DNA of 64,000 nucleotides from Pleurostoma richardsiae (GCA_030052745.1 JANBVO010000010.1:682001-746000); one strand, 5' to 3'; shown: positions 1-12,300, counted from the first letter of the stretch. Program-made: numbers and translations. The notes: generated from the letters alone by a model not told the origin.

Positions 1-1811
1 GGACAGTCTCGACTCTCACGGCCACCAGAGCCTTCACCCTCAGGATCACATCCTTGCCGCCGAATAAGAGCATCTGGACGACATCGCTAAAGACATCGGC
101 ATCCGTGATCGTCAATGGTGCATCTTCGATCCGCGATTGGATCTTGAGTTCGGCGTCGTGTTGTTCGGTAGCCTCAAGCTTCGTAGAATTTGCCGCTTGC
201 CAGTTGCGCAGGTTCAGCTCCCCCATCTTCTTGCCTTTGTAGAAAACATCAGCAGTAGCACGAACATTCGTAACATTGATATCGAAGTTCATCTCTGACG
301 GAAGACCTGCTATGACCTCGATGTTCCCCGATACCTTGGGGTCGGCATCGGGGTCGCCTGGCTCAGCCAGTGGATTCGGTAGAGTGAAATGGACGTCGGT
401 CAGAGAGAAGTTGCGAATAAGGTTATCGAACGTTCGCCCCGGGAAGGGAACCGGGACGGTAATGCTGGACAGGATTTCGCCCAGCCAGTCAGGGGTGCCG
501 GACAGAGCACCCCGCTTGCCACGAACAAACACAGTAGCAGCCTCGCCACCCATGTAGTGTTTCAGGAGAGCATCAAGCGGAGACGAATCGGTGTTCGGGC
601 AAGCCCGAGTGAGTGATGCCGGCAGGTCCTTGATAAGGCCGTGAACCTGAAGAATGACATCAGACTGTGGCCTCACAGTGACTGGGCTAGTTGTTGCGGC
701 AGCAACTAGAATATAAGGATCATAGAGGCCGCAGTCCGGAACCAGGACTTCGAACCTAAGCTCTGGTATATCGACCTGTACGGGATACTTGTTGAAGGCC
801 GAGATGGTGACCTCGGCTGCCATCGCCTGTCGCTGCGTATCGGGTAACGGCGCCTCCCGGAAATTTATTTTGGTGATGTTGTACTGTGGCACCTCGGGCA
901 ATTTCTTGGCTGTTAATTATTAGCAGCGAGCCTAGGAAGGAGAGTAAAGCGAGCAACAAATTGTGTCTCGTGTTTGTATTGAATCAGAAAAGAGACTTTT
1001 CTCCAAGGTACAGGGATGCAAATGAACGGTAGAGATATTGACCTTCGAATGTAAAGGACTCAGAGACAGAGTGTATCCCCAGAGGAATGATGCCGGACTT
1101 CAGATGGATGTCGGCTTTCCCCTGGACGCGAAGAAGGTCCAGTCTCCCCTCTAGCCACTCGTTCGCGATCATTCGAATACCTTCAGCATCACCAGGGGTG
1201 AGCTCGGCGACGAAATCGACGGCGGTGTTGTGGCCGTCGACAATGCTGATTGCCAGCGGAGGCACTGCAGCGGTTCCGAGCAAGATATTGTCATACTCGG
1301 GAAGATAGACCTCAACCTTGGTCGCTTCTGTCCCCAACTCTCGCACCATCCAAGTAGCAGCCCGCCCTACCCGCCTAACATGATCGTTCTTGACTCGGGA
1401 GCCATCCAGCCGGATATTGGCTTGAATTCGAGCCCTGACACCGTTGGTAGTGATTGACTCTAGCGACAGATTTGTAGGTTCCAGAACAGCTGCCTCCTTC
1501 GCATACTCTTCAACTGCTGTTGGCACGAAAAAGGCGCCGACAAGGATGGCAATCGACAACAGAGCTAGTAAGATCATGGCAACGACAGACGGCCAACGCC
1601 TTGATCTGCGTTTGGCAGACTTCACGGAGGTTGCGTCGGTACGCTGGGATCTGACAGATGCCCCATCTTCGTTGTCTAGATGCTCTTCTCCGGCATAGCT
1701 CGGGGTCTCATCAGCATTTGAGAGAAGAGGAGTATTCTCGTTTAAGGCTGTTTCGGATGACCTGCTGTCAGCGGCTGCGGACAGCAAGGAAGATCTCTCT
1801 GAATCGCTCAT
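1..1811 (-). CDS. Tag1-like vacuolar membrane protein, 3' part beyond window
   Basis: The exons are 1043..1811 and <1..909, read on the minus strand. The intron 910..1042 joins ...FTFE to AKKLPEV, and the frame stays open to the window edge, so the C-terminus is missing. Residues 1-72 are acidic and Ser-rich and hold two ExxxLL motifs (ERSSLL at 5-10 and ENTPLL at 25-30). A basic KRRSRR stretch precedes one transmembrane segment at about 73-97, followed by a large beta-rich lumenal part. Fungal relatives are often named 'pre-rRNA processing protein'; the budding yeast counterpart Tag1 sits in the vacuolar membrane and acts in ending autophagy. The short cytosolic tail, dileucine motifs and single TM fit a vacuolar type II protein. 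I assign the family by overall resemblance, so function is inferred. The ATG at 1811 was chosen over one 46 codons upstream because conserved-looking sequence begins there. It is divergent from ornithine carbamoyltransferase. Confidence 0.75.
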
Positions 1812-2566
1812 TGTGGCGGCTTTGGAGATACGGAATTCTGGGAGCCAACTTGGTAATGGCCGGCTTGCAGGAGTCGGCCCTCCTGGGGCATTGCCGAGCT
1901 GTGACCTCCCACGAAATGAGGGATGCGGTGAGATCGTCCACTTGTACAAATAGATGCAGATGCGGGATTGCGGCTATCTGCAAGAGTCGAAAACAAGGTG
2001 CAGAAGACAGGAATCGTTGCGGTGAGAATGATGAAGACGCAGGGTTAAACGGCACAGTGAGACCGCGTTCAGGCTGGCGGTCCGTACCTGACTGAGCTGT
2101 GTCATCATCATCCGGGGTCACCTGAATGCGTGTGCGGCAGGCTTGCAGGTGGTTCATTGGTCCCTGGCAGCTGTCCAACCGGAGTGGCGGGTAGCGGGGC
2201 AAGTGGGGCTAATGGACGGGCGAGGCTTACGGAAGTACCGGTACTAATGATGTGGTACCGGGTACACAGAGAACCCTCATCAGGGAAGCTCAGGTCCCTC
2301 CTGGTCTGGTCCGGACACGGAGGCTCCAGTGTGAGATAAGGGTAGCTAAAGCAGCCTCGCTGATTGGCTGCTGTGCATCTGCCGAACGGTGGTCTGAGGT
2401 CTGGAAGCAGCAGCTCAACAACAGCAGAGGACTTTGTGGCGCCGGCATGGGCTGTTTATGATTGCAAGCGACAGCAAATCAATTGCGGTAACAGCTGCAT
2501 CGATAATTGATAATTGATAACTTAGATATGTGTTGCTAGCCAGTTGTGGTGATCTGATTCACAGCA

Positions 2567-2573
2567 TATAAAA
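2567..2573 (+). promoter_or_regulatory. TATA box candidate for OTC
   Basis: TATAAAA lies 217 nt before the ornithine carbamoyltransferase ATG, with CT-rich sequence and the TGACTCA site downstream of it. The position suits a core promoter with a leader of roughly 100-200 nt. No transcript data are available. Confidence 0.4.
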
Positions 2574-2672
2574 AGAGAATCAGCTACCTTCTTTGGTCCC
2601 CCCCCACTCGTTGTTATGTGACGATGCAATTCTGAAAACCCCTCGAGCCTCACTACTCAACCCACCATTGAC

Positions 2673-2679
2673 TGACTCA
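2673..2679 (+). promoter_or_regulatory. TGACTCA, Gcn4/CPC1-type site of OTC
   Basis: This is an exact TGACTCA 111-117 nt upstream of the OTC start codon, inside a run of overlapping ACTCA units. The heptamer is the established target of the bZIP activators Gcn4 (yeast), CPC1 (Neurospora) and CpcA (Aspergillus), which switch on amino-acid genes under starvation. A second copy lies in OTC intron 1 (3162-3168). Confidence 0.6.
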
Positions 2680-2789
2680 CTCACTCACCCAGGTCCTGTT
2701 AGATCGGGCATCGGGAATTGTCGATAAGATCAGCGTCCTGCACGTCTCTCTTCCAGCAATTGGGCTTCGCGTGAACATATTTCTTCGCC

Positions 2790-3990
2790 ATGCCTCTCTC
2801 CGTTCCCAGGTCGCAGCTCTCCACCGCAGTGCGCTCTGTGAGGGCGGCTGCACTTCGCAGCCTCCAGACTAGGGCGTACTCGAGTGCTGAGAAGCCGCGC
2901 CACCTCATGTCAATCAGTGATCTGACTCCCGCGGAATTCAGCACGCTTGTCCGGAATGCGGCATCCCACAAGAAGGCCGTCAAGGCTGGCCAGGTGCCAG
3001 CTGCCCTAGCCGGCACGCTCAGCGGGAAAACGATCGCCATGATGTTCAACAAGCGGAGTACGCGGACACGGGTGTCAACTGAGGCGGCAGTTGCTCTCAT
3101 GGGCGGTCACCCCATGTTTCTGGGCAAGGACGATATCCAGCTAGGGGTAGGTGTAGGCTTTTGACTCATCATGGTTCCCGTCTAGCTAATCCTGTCTCCC
3201 AGGTTAATGAATCAGTCTATGACACTTCGGTAGTCATATCCTCTATGACTTCCTGCATGGTCGCCAGAGTTGGCCCGCATTCCGATATTACCAGCCTGGC
3301 AGAGCCCTCAACGGTCCCTGTAATCAACGCTCTGTCAAATGATTTCCATCCATTGCAGACTATCGCGGATTTTTTGACCATACATGAGGCGTTCCCGTCC
3401 TCTACTGCCCAGGGACCAAGCCTCGGTCTGGAGGGCCTCAAGGTCGCTTGGGTCGGTGACTCTAACAATGTCCTGTTCGATCTGGCTACGGCATGTGTGA
3501 AGCTGGGTGTCGACATCTCCGTTGCCTCTCCCCACGGCTATGGGATCCCCGCATCGATGAGGGAGCGCATCCTGTCTGGCGGCTCCTGGGTTCATCATCC
3601 TGGGAAGCTCGCTGAGACTACTATCCCTGAGGAGGCTATCAAGAACGCAGACATCATTGTGACTGACACTTGGATCTCTATGGGCCAAGAGGAGGAGTCC
3701 CAGAAGCGCCTGACGGCTTTCGCCGGCTACGAGATTACAAACGAGCTCGCGAAGCGCGGTGGTGCTAAGCCGGGCTGGAAGTTCATGCATTGCCTCCCGC
3801 GCCATCCCGAAGAGGTTGCCGACGAGGTGTTCTACAGCGATCGGTCTCTCGTCTTCCCTGAAGCTGAAAACCGCCTGTGGGCCGCAGTTTGTAAGTTCCA
3901 ATGTCCCTATATTTTCCATCATGACGACTGACGAAGATCTGGACAGCGGCACTAGAAGCCTTCGTGGTCAACAAGGGAAAGATTGTCTAA
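2790..3990 (+). CDS. ornithine carbamoyltransferase, mitochondrial
   Basis: The exons are 2790..3146, 3203..3890 and 3947..3990, giving 362 aa. The enzyme makes citrulline from ornithine and carbamoyl phosphate, a step of arginine synthesis located in the mitochondrial matrix in fungi. The first ~33 residues are rich in Arg, Ser and Ala with no acidic residue, as in a matrix-targeting presequence. Visible active-site motifs are STRTR at 90-94 (carbamoyl phosphate binding), HPLQ at 168-171, SMG at 278-280 and HCLP at 315-318 (ornithine side). The chain ends VVNKGKIV, as is usual for the family. Intron 1 (56 nt) has the branch site GCTAAT. The last exon has only 44 nt and is fixed by the conserved [11 protein letters not shown] end. 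Known names are argB in Aspergillus and arg-12 in Neurospora. A TGACTCA upstream suggests cross-pathway control. Confidence 0.97.
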
Positions 3991-4190
3991 GATCTTGGAG
4001 ACTGTTTGTCTTCACTGTCTTATGTAGTTAGTCATCAGCAGGGCGACGCGAACGCGGCAAGCAATGCAAAATACCCTTACAAATTCGGTTTACACTGGAA
4101 GAGCTGGTAATCAAATTGCTTTGGACTGTTCTTTAAATATGCGCACACAATCACACAATCATCCCATAACGCCCGAAGGACATGCGGAAT

Positions 4191-5197
4191 TTAGCCAGGC
4201 GGGAGCTGGCTAGCATCGACCACCTCATCTGCCTCCTTGATCAACGCATCCTCGTTGGGACCATACAGTGGCGACCGAGGCAGAGCCATTAGTCCCGTCC
4301 GAGCCGACTCTAGAATGCCGAATGGTGCAACAAGTTTCAGGAAGGAATCGATCCTAGAGGGCTTCGCCGAGCTATTCCTTGTCAGTGTCTGTGAGCTAGA
4401 ATCCTGGCGGTCAAGTCCACTCACACTTCAACAATGCAGCTAGTCGTGCTGATATCCAAGACCTTTCCTCCGAACTGGTGAGTGAAGTAGGTGATGCTCT
4501 TCAGATGTTCGTGCTTAAGCCGCAGAGCTTGGCTAGGTGCCAACGTGCTAGGGTGGAAACCTGCTGCAGTCTGCTCCAGAGTCTGCTCAGAAGCATCCTC
4601 GCCATTCTCACCCTCCCCATCCGTAATCTCCCGGTGATGGGCCAGGAGTTCCTCGAAATACTCGGGACCGAGGATGTTGACCTTGGCGAGGAGGAGTTCG
4701 CGCTGGACAAGTGCAGAACCTGTGTAGTCTAGTACTGCCCACACCGGGACCAGGTCCTCCAGTTGCCGCCGGGCTTGCTCAACGACGCCATCCTGACCGG
4801 TGAGCACAATCGTCATCCGAGAAAGATCTTCGACCTCCGTGCTGCATACAACGAGTGAGTCGATGTTGAAGCCACGGGCTGCGAGGATACCGGAGACACG
4901 GGAGAGCACACCGGGCTCGTTCTGGACCAGGCAGTTGAGGACGTGGCGCTTGGGAGGGGCTGTCGAGGGGGTCGGAGTCTCGTAGAGGATATTCGACACG
5001 GCGGCCTGCGCCGACCAGGATGGGGGAGACTCGCTGACGGGGAGAGGAGCTTGTCGTCGTCGAAGAGCTTTGTACGCGATCGCGGACGTCGAACTGTTCC
5101 TGGAGCTATATCTGGAAGCAATGGCGATCCCGGATCCGGTACGGGCTGTTGCCGCGAGTGCCCGCCATTGCGATAGGGCCACGCCTCGGGCAGCCAT
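4191..5197 (-). CDS. ilv6: acetolactate synthase regulatory (small) subunit
   Basis: The exons (minus) are 4425..5197 and 4191..4371, giving 317 aa. The protein binds and activates the catalytic acetolactate synthase and makes it sensitive to valine in mitochondrial isoleucine, valine and leucine synthesis. Residues 1-50 are rich in Arg, Ala and Ser and look like a mitochondrial presequence. An ACT domain starts at RHVLNCLVQNEPGVLSRV (about 84-160), and the family's C-terminal domain with KVNILGPEYFEELL follows. The acceptor was chosen because it yields IVEVSAKPSRIDSFL, matching the family; other AGs upstream would add residues or shift the frame. A Ser/Glu-rich insertion lies between ACT and C-terminal domains. 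A TGACTCA lies 108-114 nt upstream of the ATG. Confidence 0.96.
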
Positions 5198-5738
5198 CTC
5201 GTCTGATCGGCTGCGAGAACAATTGATGTTCTCTGATCAGACAGGAGTGCTGTATGACTTGGACGCAATTGAGCAGGTCGCAAGCTATTTGAGCGCTTGG
5301 CGTCTGACTCACCGTCAATCAATGAAAGGAAGGGAAAAATTCCTTGATCGGAGCTGAAGTCGGCGCTGAGAGTCAAGATGGTCAGTGCTCTACCTCGCCA
5401 AGCTAAAATCCCCCACACTGACAAGCCTTTGTACTTCAGCGAAGGAACGGGTACAGGTACCCCGTACCTTTTTTTGTTGGCGTGCACCATCTTGTCTCCG
5501 CTTTAACTTATCGGGAGGGATAATCATTTATGCGGGATCTTAATCTGCACAGGGAAAGGGCCGTGCACACAAGCTCCATCCACGACCGTTCAGCTGCCAG
5601 CTATTACGGTCAATTTCTTTTAGGCGTGATTCAGCCTCAACCTTGTCGGGAGGCGTCGTTTTCCACTGCGCACGTCCAGGCCCGTTACCGACCCAGGAAC
5701 GACTTCATACCGCAAATCACAGGCGTCTGCCGCCCAAC
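5198..5738. other. divergent intergenic region, ilv6 / KH protein
   Basis: These 541 bases separate two start codons. They hold the TGACTCA at 5305-5311. No ORF with protein-like composition is seen. Confidence 0.8.
5305..5311. promoter_or_regulatory. TGACTCA, Gcn4/CPC1-type site of ilv6
   Basis: This exact heptamer lies 108-114 nt upstream of the ilv6 ATG, almost the same spacing as in the OTC promoter. It is also about 430 nt upstream of the divergent KH gene, so a role there is less likely. Confidence 0.55.
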
Positions 5739-7769
5739 ATGGACGACTCGGAGCGCCGAAGCGCGAAGCGATCCCGCTTCGATCAAACTGAACCAGAGCC
5801 TCGCAAAGCCTCGAGGTTCGACCGTCGATCTCGTTCTCCACCGGCGCGGAAGCACGATGCGGGTCGCGACCGCAGCCCTCTTGGAAGAGATGCAGCCGGC
5901 TCTGCGCGGGACTCACCAGTCAAGTCACCCGTTGACCCAGCTGCTGCTGCCGGTAGGTTCCTCAGAATCGCATCACCCGATGGCATCCCACAGTCTGTGG
6001 TCAATGCCTGTTTCTGTCGCCGGTGCTAACTGCTGCCTCCCTCAGCTGCTGCTGCCGCCAGGATCAACGCTCAATTGCAGGCTCGCAAAGGTGTACAGCA
6101 CGTCGATGTCCCTCCGGTTCGGTCATCAAGTGCCACCTCCGCAAAACCAGGCTCGGACGAACCTGCCGGTACCATCAACGGCGAGGTCTACATTGCCGAT
6201 GGAGACTACATCAAGGATATCGAAGTCAACGACCTCCGAAATCGCTATCTCTTAACAAAGGGTTCCACGCAGAAAATGGTAAATGATCCTCAGTTACTCT
6301 TGCTGATACCTCAGAACATACAACTTGGTTGCCTTGAAGCACCTCTACCCCCCTCTCCTAGACCGTGCGGGAATAGTCTTGCTTACTTGAAGCTTGCCAG
6401 CTCGCACGGAATCCCCGTCTGTGGCATCTGCTGACCTGCCCTGCCTGATTTAGATAAAAGATGAAACCGGCGCTGGTATGCTCTACCTGACATGTTTAGC
6501 CGCTTTGTAGCTCAGATGTTGACTGTTTCAAACCAAAGATGTCACGACGCGAGGAAGCTACTATCCCGACAAGAGCATGGCGACTGCAGCTGTACGTATC
6601 GTCAAGTCGAGATTTTTGACAGACAACTAACAGAGTATCAGAATCCTCCTCTGTACCTCCATGTCACTAGCACGTCGAAAGAAGGTCTGGACAAAGCAGT
6701 TGCGAAGATCGAGGAGATGATGAAGCAGGAACTCCCGCAGCTGGTCGATGAGAGGCGTTTCCGTCGTCGTGATCAGGAGCAGGTTGAACGTGATGAGTAT
6801 GGTCGGGTATGCAGTTGTTCTCCTTCCTGTCGAATTGCGCTCTAACAATGCACAGCGCAAATGGCCCGAGGAGAAGATCCCTATTGCTCTTGATCCTATC
6901 CCCGGTTTTAACCTCCGAGCCCAAGTCGTGGGCCATGGTGGCGCATACGTGAAACACATCCAGCAGGAGACCGGCTGCAGGGTGCAGATCAAGGGCCGTG
7001 GCTCTGGATACCTAGAGAACGCTACTGGACGCGAGAGCGAGGAGGACATGTTCTTGCACGTCGCGTACGTTTACCTTACACTATACCCTTTTGTAAGATG
7101 AAAGCTAACCGACTACAGTGGTCCGGACCCGAAGATGGTGGAGAAGGCAAAGGAACTCTGCGAGGACCTGCTTGCGAATGTCAAGGAACAATATGAGGAG
7201 TTCAAAAACCGGCCACCGCGCAACTATGGCGGTTCTGGAGGTTATGGTGACAGGCATCACGACCGCTCGGGTTCATACCAAGGATATGGCAGCTACAATT
7301 CTCCGACTCCAGCGACGGCCGCTTCAGCCTCACCTCCGCCGGGGGCCAGCAGCACTGGCACCCCTACTGATTATGCCGCTCAGTACGCCCAGTACTATGG
7401 TGGACAAGATCCGTATGCCGCTTACGGCGGTTATCAAGCGTAAGTGCATGCTTATCGTCTGGCACAACTGAAAACTACTGACGAATCATGTCTAGCTATG
7501 TTCAATACTATCAGCAGTACATGGCTGCCCTACAGGCTGGTCAAGGTCAGGGTTCACCGGCCCCGCCAGGTGCTTCGACATCCCCTCCTCCTCCTCCAAG
7601 CGAAGCACCACCCCCACCTCCTCCATCTGCTGCTGCGCCGCCGCCGCCGCCTCCTTCTGGTTCACCTCCCGGTCTTAGTGGTTACGGTGCAGTAAGAAGC
7701 TCTGTCGCCCTAGAGGTTGGAATATGTCGTACTAACGTGGAGTAGGTGCCTCCTCCTCCCGGCCTCTGA
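5739..7769 (+). CDS. KH-domain RNA-binding protein, KHDC4/BLOM7 type
   Basis: The nine exons are 5739..5952, 6046..6278, 6454..6475, 6539..6591, 6642..6806, 6856..7064, 7119..7439, 7496..7691 and 7746..7769, giving 478 aa. The N-terminus is basic and Arg/Ser-rich (RSRFD repeats), as in splicing factors. A first KH-like domain (about 130-215) contains LTKGSTQKM, the TTRGSYYP turn and LYLHV. A second, extended KH (about 235-330) contains VVGHGGAYVKHIQQETG and KGRGSGY. A Gly/Tyr-rich region and a Pro-rich tail (PPPPP runs) follow. The domain pair matches human KHDC4, a pre-mRNA splicing-associated protein. Exon 3 has just 22 nt and exon 9 has 24 nt; both are fixed by phase and by the conserved KMIKDETGADVTTRG junction. 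The RNA-binding role follows from the family; targets are unknown. Confidence 0.9.
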
Positions 7770-8222
7770 GCTACAGAAGGCTATGCTGGGAAACGCAGTA
7801 TCACGGCGGGGAGAAAAAGCATGGGAAAATTCGTAATCAAAATCTTCTTGAACCATGGCGTTGCAACTCGCCGATAGCTCTGTATATAGGCGTTCGACAT
7901 CCTGCAGTTCGGCAGAGCTGTCCTACATAGTTGATACGTTACTCTAATGAATTGCTCTGCCATTTCGCTATACTTTAACCTGTTCCATATGGTGTCCCTA
8001 GCAGGGTTGTAACATAGTAATGAGGTATCGAATGGAAGCTTTATCGATAAGACTCGAAGTGGGGTGTGGGACTTCCAAGTCTCCTGGAGCTGAGGTCAAC
8101 CCAGAACTACCAATTTCATATTGCGCACGCCGTCTGAGAGTCTTCAAAGCAATTCTCTCCTCCAAGGAAGCCGGGCAGGAAGTCTTTGATTGCCTGGACC
8201 GGGCGGCTATGTTTTCTTTACC
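7770..8222. other. intergenic, KH protein 3' end to TRAPPC13 start
   Basis: These 453 bases between two plus-strand genes must hold the KH gene's 3' UTR and the TRAPPC13 promoter. I see no further gene or strong motif. Confidence 0.6.
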
Positions 8223-9315
8223 ATGAGCCACCAACGATACCCCTCACATGACCCGATAAAAGAGCCTCACGCAATCTCGCTGAAGGTGCTCCGGTAAGAT
8301 CACCCCAAGTCTACCCTCGCTCGACGCTGACAGAAATCTCTCCAGGCTATCGCGGCCGTCACTCGTAGCACAGCACCCGCTCCCACTGCCCCTGCCTCCG
8401 CCATCATCTCGCGCACCTCCCATTCCAGCCTCTCTCGCCTACGACTCCGACAAGGGCACCAACCCCGAGCCCTTCATCCTCAGCCCCATCCTCAGCCTGC
8501 CGCCTTCTTTCGGCTCCGCGTACGTCGGCGAGACATTCTCCTGCACCCTCTGCGCAAACCATGACGTCCCCGACCCAGCAGAGGCGCCGTCGGCCTACCC
8601 CGGGGCCGCGGCACCCCCGCCCCCCGCGGCGAAGCACATCCGCGACGTGCGCATCGAGGCCGAGATGAAGACCCCGTCGTCCGCCCACGCCGTCAAGCTG
8701 GACCTGACGGGCGGCGACGACGAAGGCGCCGCGGCAGAGCCGAGCGGCAAGGCTGCTGGCGGCGGGGTGGACCTGGAGCCGGGGCGGACGCTGCAGAAGA
8801 TCGTCAACTTCGACCTCAAGGAGGAGGGGAACCACGTGCTCGCCGTGACGGTCAGCTACTACGAGGCTACGGACACGAGCGGGCGCACGCGCACGTTCCG
8901 CAAGCTGTACCAGTTCATCTGTAAGGCCTCGCTGATCGTGCGGACCAAGGCGGGACCGCTGCCTGCGGGCGAAGAAGGTGGCGACAGTAGCAGCGTGGCC
9001 AGACGCTGGGTGCTGGAGGCGCAGCTGGAGAACTGTAGTGAGGACGCCATACAGCTGGAGAAGGTGGTGATGGAGGTCGAGGCGGGCCTGGGGTCTACGG
9101 ACTGCAACTGGGAGGTCGGAGGCGGCGCGAAGCCGGTGCTGCACCCTGGCGAGGTCGAGCAGGTGTGCTTCCTGGTGGAGGAGAAGGGGGAGAAGGCGGT
9201 TGAGGAGGTCGAGGGGAGAATCGTGTTTGGCGTGCTGGGAATCGGGTGGAGGAGCGAGATGGGAAATAGGGGCTATCTGTCTACTGGGAAGCTGGGCACG
9301 AGGCACGGGAAGTGA
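8223..9315 (+). CDS. TRAPP complex subunit 13 (Trs65/TRAPPC13 family)
   Basis: The exons are 8223..8293 and 8346..9315, giving 346 aa. TRAPPC13 is a peripheral subunit of the TRAPP tethering complexes, which activate Rab GTPases at the Golgi. The spliced N-terminus ISLKVLRLSRPSL matches the family start, and conserved blocks follow: SAYVGETFSCTLC, DVRIEAEM(K)TPS, LQKIVNFDLKEEGNHVLAV and RKLYQFICKASLIVRTK. The C-terminal half is predicted beta-sandwich. The first exon has 71 nt; its short N-terminus (MSHQRYPSHDPIKEPHAI) precedes the conserved LKV. A GC-rich insertion with Gly, Ala and Pro runs (about 80-130) is poorly conserved. Codon use is strongly GC-biased, which creates a long open frame on the other strand that I do not regard as a gene. 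Confidence 0.92.
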
Positions 9316-12300
9316 ACAACTATTGGGCGTTTGAGGACGGTGTCAGGCGAGCATGGACATGTCTGTCAGCTGGGATAGCAACAGACCAAAGATACAGGTG
9401 TATTTGCCTTTGCTCAATATCAGTGAAATGCCGAACTGACGTGCAGGGTTACGTTTTACTACCGACATGTAGCTGTGATCCAGAAGCCGAGCCTTTCTGC
9501 ATTACGTTCAGGGCGTAGGTCGTACTATAAGGGATATCCTCAATTCTTGTATCCCTATCGCCATTATACACATCTTCTTTGCCGTACAGGGCCAAACCTG
9601 CCCTTTTTGCGAATATGGGGCTACGAAAGGAGCACGGATAATGGCCCCCGGGAGCATTCTACAATACATAAGCTGGAAAGCGGACAGTCTCCAGCACATA
9701 CGACCACACCCAGTGGGAAACTCGGGATCCCGTCCGCTCTCCCTGCGATAAACCCCTGAGGGCCAGATCAGTAGTTAGGTCGGTGACGACTAGCGAATAC
9801 CTGGTGTTGTATGTTTTTCTTTTTTTGGTTTTGCCTTTTGCGGCCTCTCTACACCGCCGATGTGATCGCTAAGGGAGGCTTGATAGAAGAGTCGTAAATG
9901 TAACATCGGGGAGTATCTTGTCTGTCTGAGTGCAAGTGATGTTTGGCGGTGTATGACCGCTCCCTAGACAATATCTGCAGATTTGTCCAGCGCTGTAGAT
10001 CATCAGTGCCTACAAGCCAGTTACTATTCTCATTTCCTTGACCATGCTTAGTCTTTCGAGGGCCAACACAGCGATTTAGAGACGCAATATCAAGGCTCTA
10101 GAGAGCTCCCGGGTGGCCTAACCCTGCACTCATCCGAGGGGGGCGTCCAGCAAGCGGTGACCTCAGATGTTACTGACACTTCTCTTCTGAGACTGTCGAC
10201 TACGAGTGGTCTGCCCACTCGTTTGCTCGCTTCCCCGCCGCTGGACGAACCGAGGTCGCTTTCCGACGAACCTGAACCAGGGCGGGAGATCGGCACATGG
10301 AGTGACCATGGCCCCGTCTCCGGAGTCAACGCAACATGTACCGGACGTTTGAACTACAACTGAAAAGACGGGCAGATGGATGTATGTAGGCGATTTATCA
10401 TACAGCCAACCCGCGTGCAAGGCTTCCCGTAGCCACAATTACGAAAGTTGCGGTGTGGGCTAACACGGGCTCGAGGTTAGTAACTCCGCAGTCTACGGCT
10501 CACCGACTGCATCCCTACTAAGACATGGCGGCGCCTCAAGAAGCCCTTCCCGGGTTCCTACAGGACCAAGTTCCGCTATACACTAGCGCTGCAATGGTCT
10601 AGGAGCGGCTCGGGTAGCGTGGGTGTCTGAAACACCAGAGTGGCTGCCGGCAGGTTGGAATGCCGCGTGGGCCACCGGCGCGGGCAACCTTCATCTTTCT
10701 GTCGCTCGGTGCGGTTCGATATATGTAGCCACGCGATCTTTGGCTTGTAACACAAGAAGGCCAGAACCCCCGGGGCTGGATGACAGAACGCTAGCTCTGG
10801 AATCTGCTCGCGTGCTACACGGAGGCTCCGCGGGCTCCATATATTAATGCAGAGCACCAACGGCAGCCGCAACAGCAATACTGTACGCGTCGCCACCCCG
10901 GTGACGTGGACAAGTGGAGAGCCGGGGAGGCGTCCTGAGCCGGCGCGTATCCAGAGGCCTGAGGGGGGTCCCCTGCTTCCGTATGCGAGGATGGCTTCAA
11001 TTGCAAGGGTGGTTCAAAGAATACCTAGAGTCGGGCTGCGGCAGGAGGCGCATTAGGCACCGATAGCAAGGTTCGCGTGCCTAGGTCGCCAGATTCGTGA
11101 AGGACGTTCTGGTGTGTCGTCGAGCTCCAGAAGAGCCGCACCTGCCCACAAACAGTGGTCGGGTAGTACGTGAGGGAACACCGCTGGACACCCCTGAGGC
11201 GGGATCTCGGTCCTGGGGCCTCTCGTTGCGAAGCCAAGCGCCCAAAAGAGACCATGACGACTGCCAGGAGGATCCGGTAAGCCGAATGGGTAATGTTGTG
11301 CCCGTGAGACCCGACGTGAGCAGAAGGATCCATCACGCTACGGCGGGAGGAAGGTTGCTTTAACCCCTGAATATCGATGCGGTTCTCCGGGTGCTGAGTC
11401 TCGACAGGCGGCAAAAATAGATTAAAAGCAGGTAACACGGCGCGAGGTGCCTTTTGCTGACCACCTTCTGACGCGTAGCTGCCATTTGGTCAAATAGGCT
11501 GCTACCGTCACTGGGAGTCTGACATGTTGCTCTACTGTCAGCTGGGGGCTAATCGCCAAGCGAGACTCCTACAGCGAACAGCCTTGGTGACGGAGATAGA
11601 GTAGCGGCACCGAAGAAGCAAGGAGTTTGGTGTACGGAATAGTGCCATCTGTTCTACGATGGTGAAAGCATGTGAAACTTGCCGATCCCTTGGTGGATAG
11701 GCGCTACGTCTCCCAGTTTTACGAGCGGTCTCGAGAAGGTGGCAGTATCTCCTAGAGAGTTGATAGGAAGACACTGTTTATTTACCTAAGGAGAGGAGGA
11801 GAATCATCTTAATAGACCTCCCAGAGATGAGGTAGAACGGAGGTTCTGATACGTCCACTGCAACGTCCCAGGCACAGAAGGTAGCGCCGCTGAGGAACGG
11901 AGGTGTCAATAGGGGGCTGCAATTCGCCATGCCTTGCAGGAGGGGAAAGTTGCTAGATTTGGGCCTAAATGCAGGTCGGCAGCATGGCGGCGGCCCAGTG
12001 CAAATCTAGGAGAAGATCGACGATCCGCGAGAGAGGGGTACATGAAGACAGACAGGATCCATTGCAGATAACACGAGATGGTGGGAATCTTGCAAAGTAC
12101 CTTGGCTCCTTAGAAAAGGGGAGTTGAGGCGAGGGGGGTGGAAGATGGAATGGATGCTTTACCAGACAGAGAAGGTCACTCGAAAGGTGCAATAAGAGAC
12201 ACAAACGTAGTAAATGCAGTCAATTACCTGAAATATGTAATTCTGCACGTCTGTTACAAGCCAGAACTGAGTAATGTGCACTTGTGACTTGTGAGGTTGT

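Larger units (their letters stand above)
1812..2789. other. divergent intergenic region, Tag1-like / OTC
   Basis: These 978 bases lie between the two start codons. They hold a TATAAAA at 2567-2573 and a TGACTCA at 2673-2679, both on the OTC side. I see no gene here. Confidence 0.8.

Noticed and set aside
8404-9306. 300-codon open frame on the minus strand opposite TRAPPC13
   Set aside because: It mirrors a GC-rich coding exon with third-position bias; its translation is Leu/Arg/His-rich with no family resemblance, while the plus strand codes a clear TRAPPC13.
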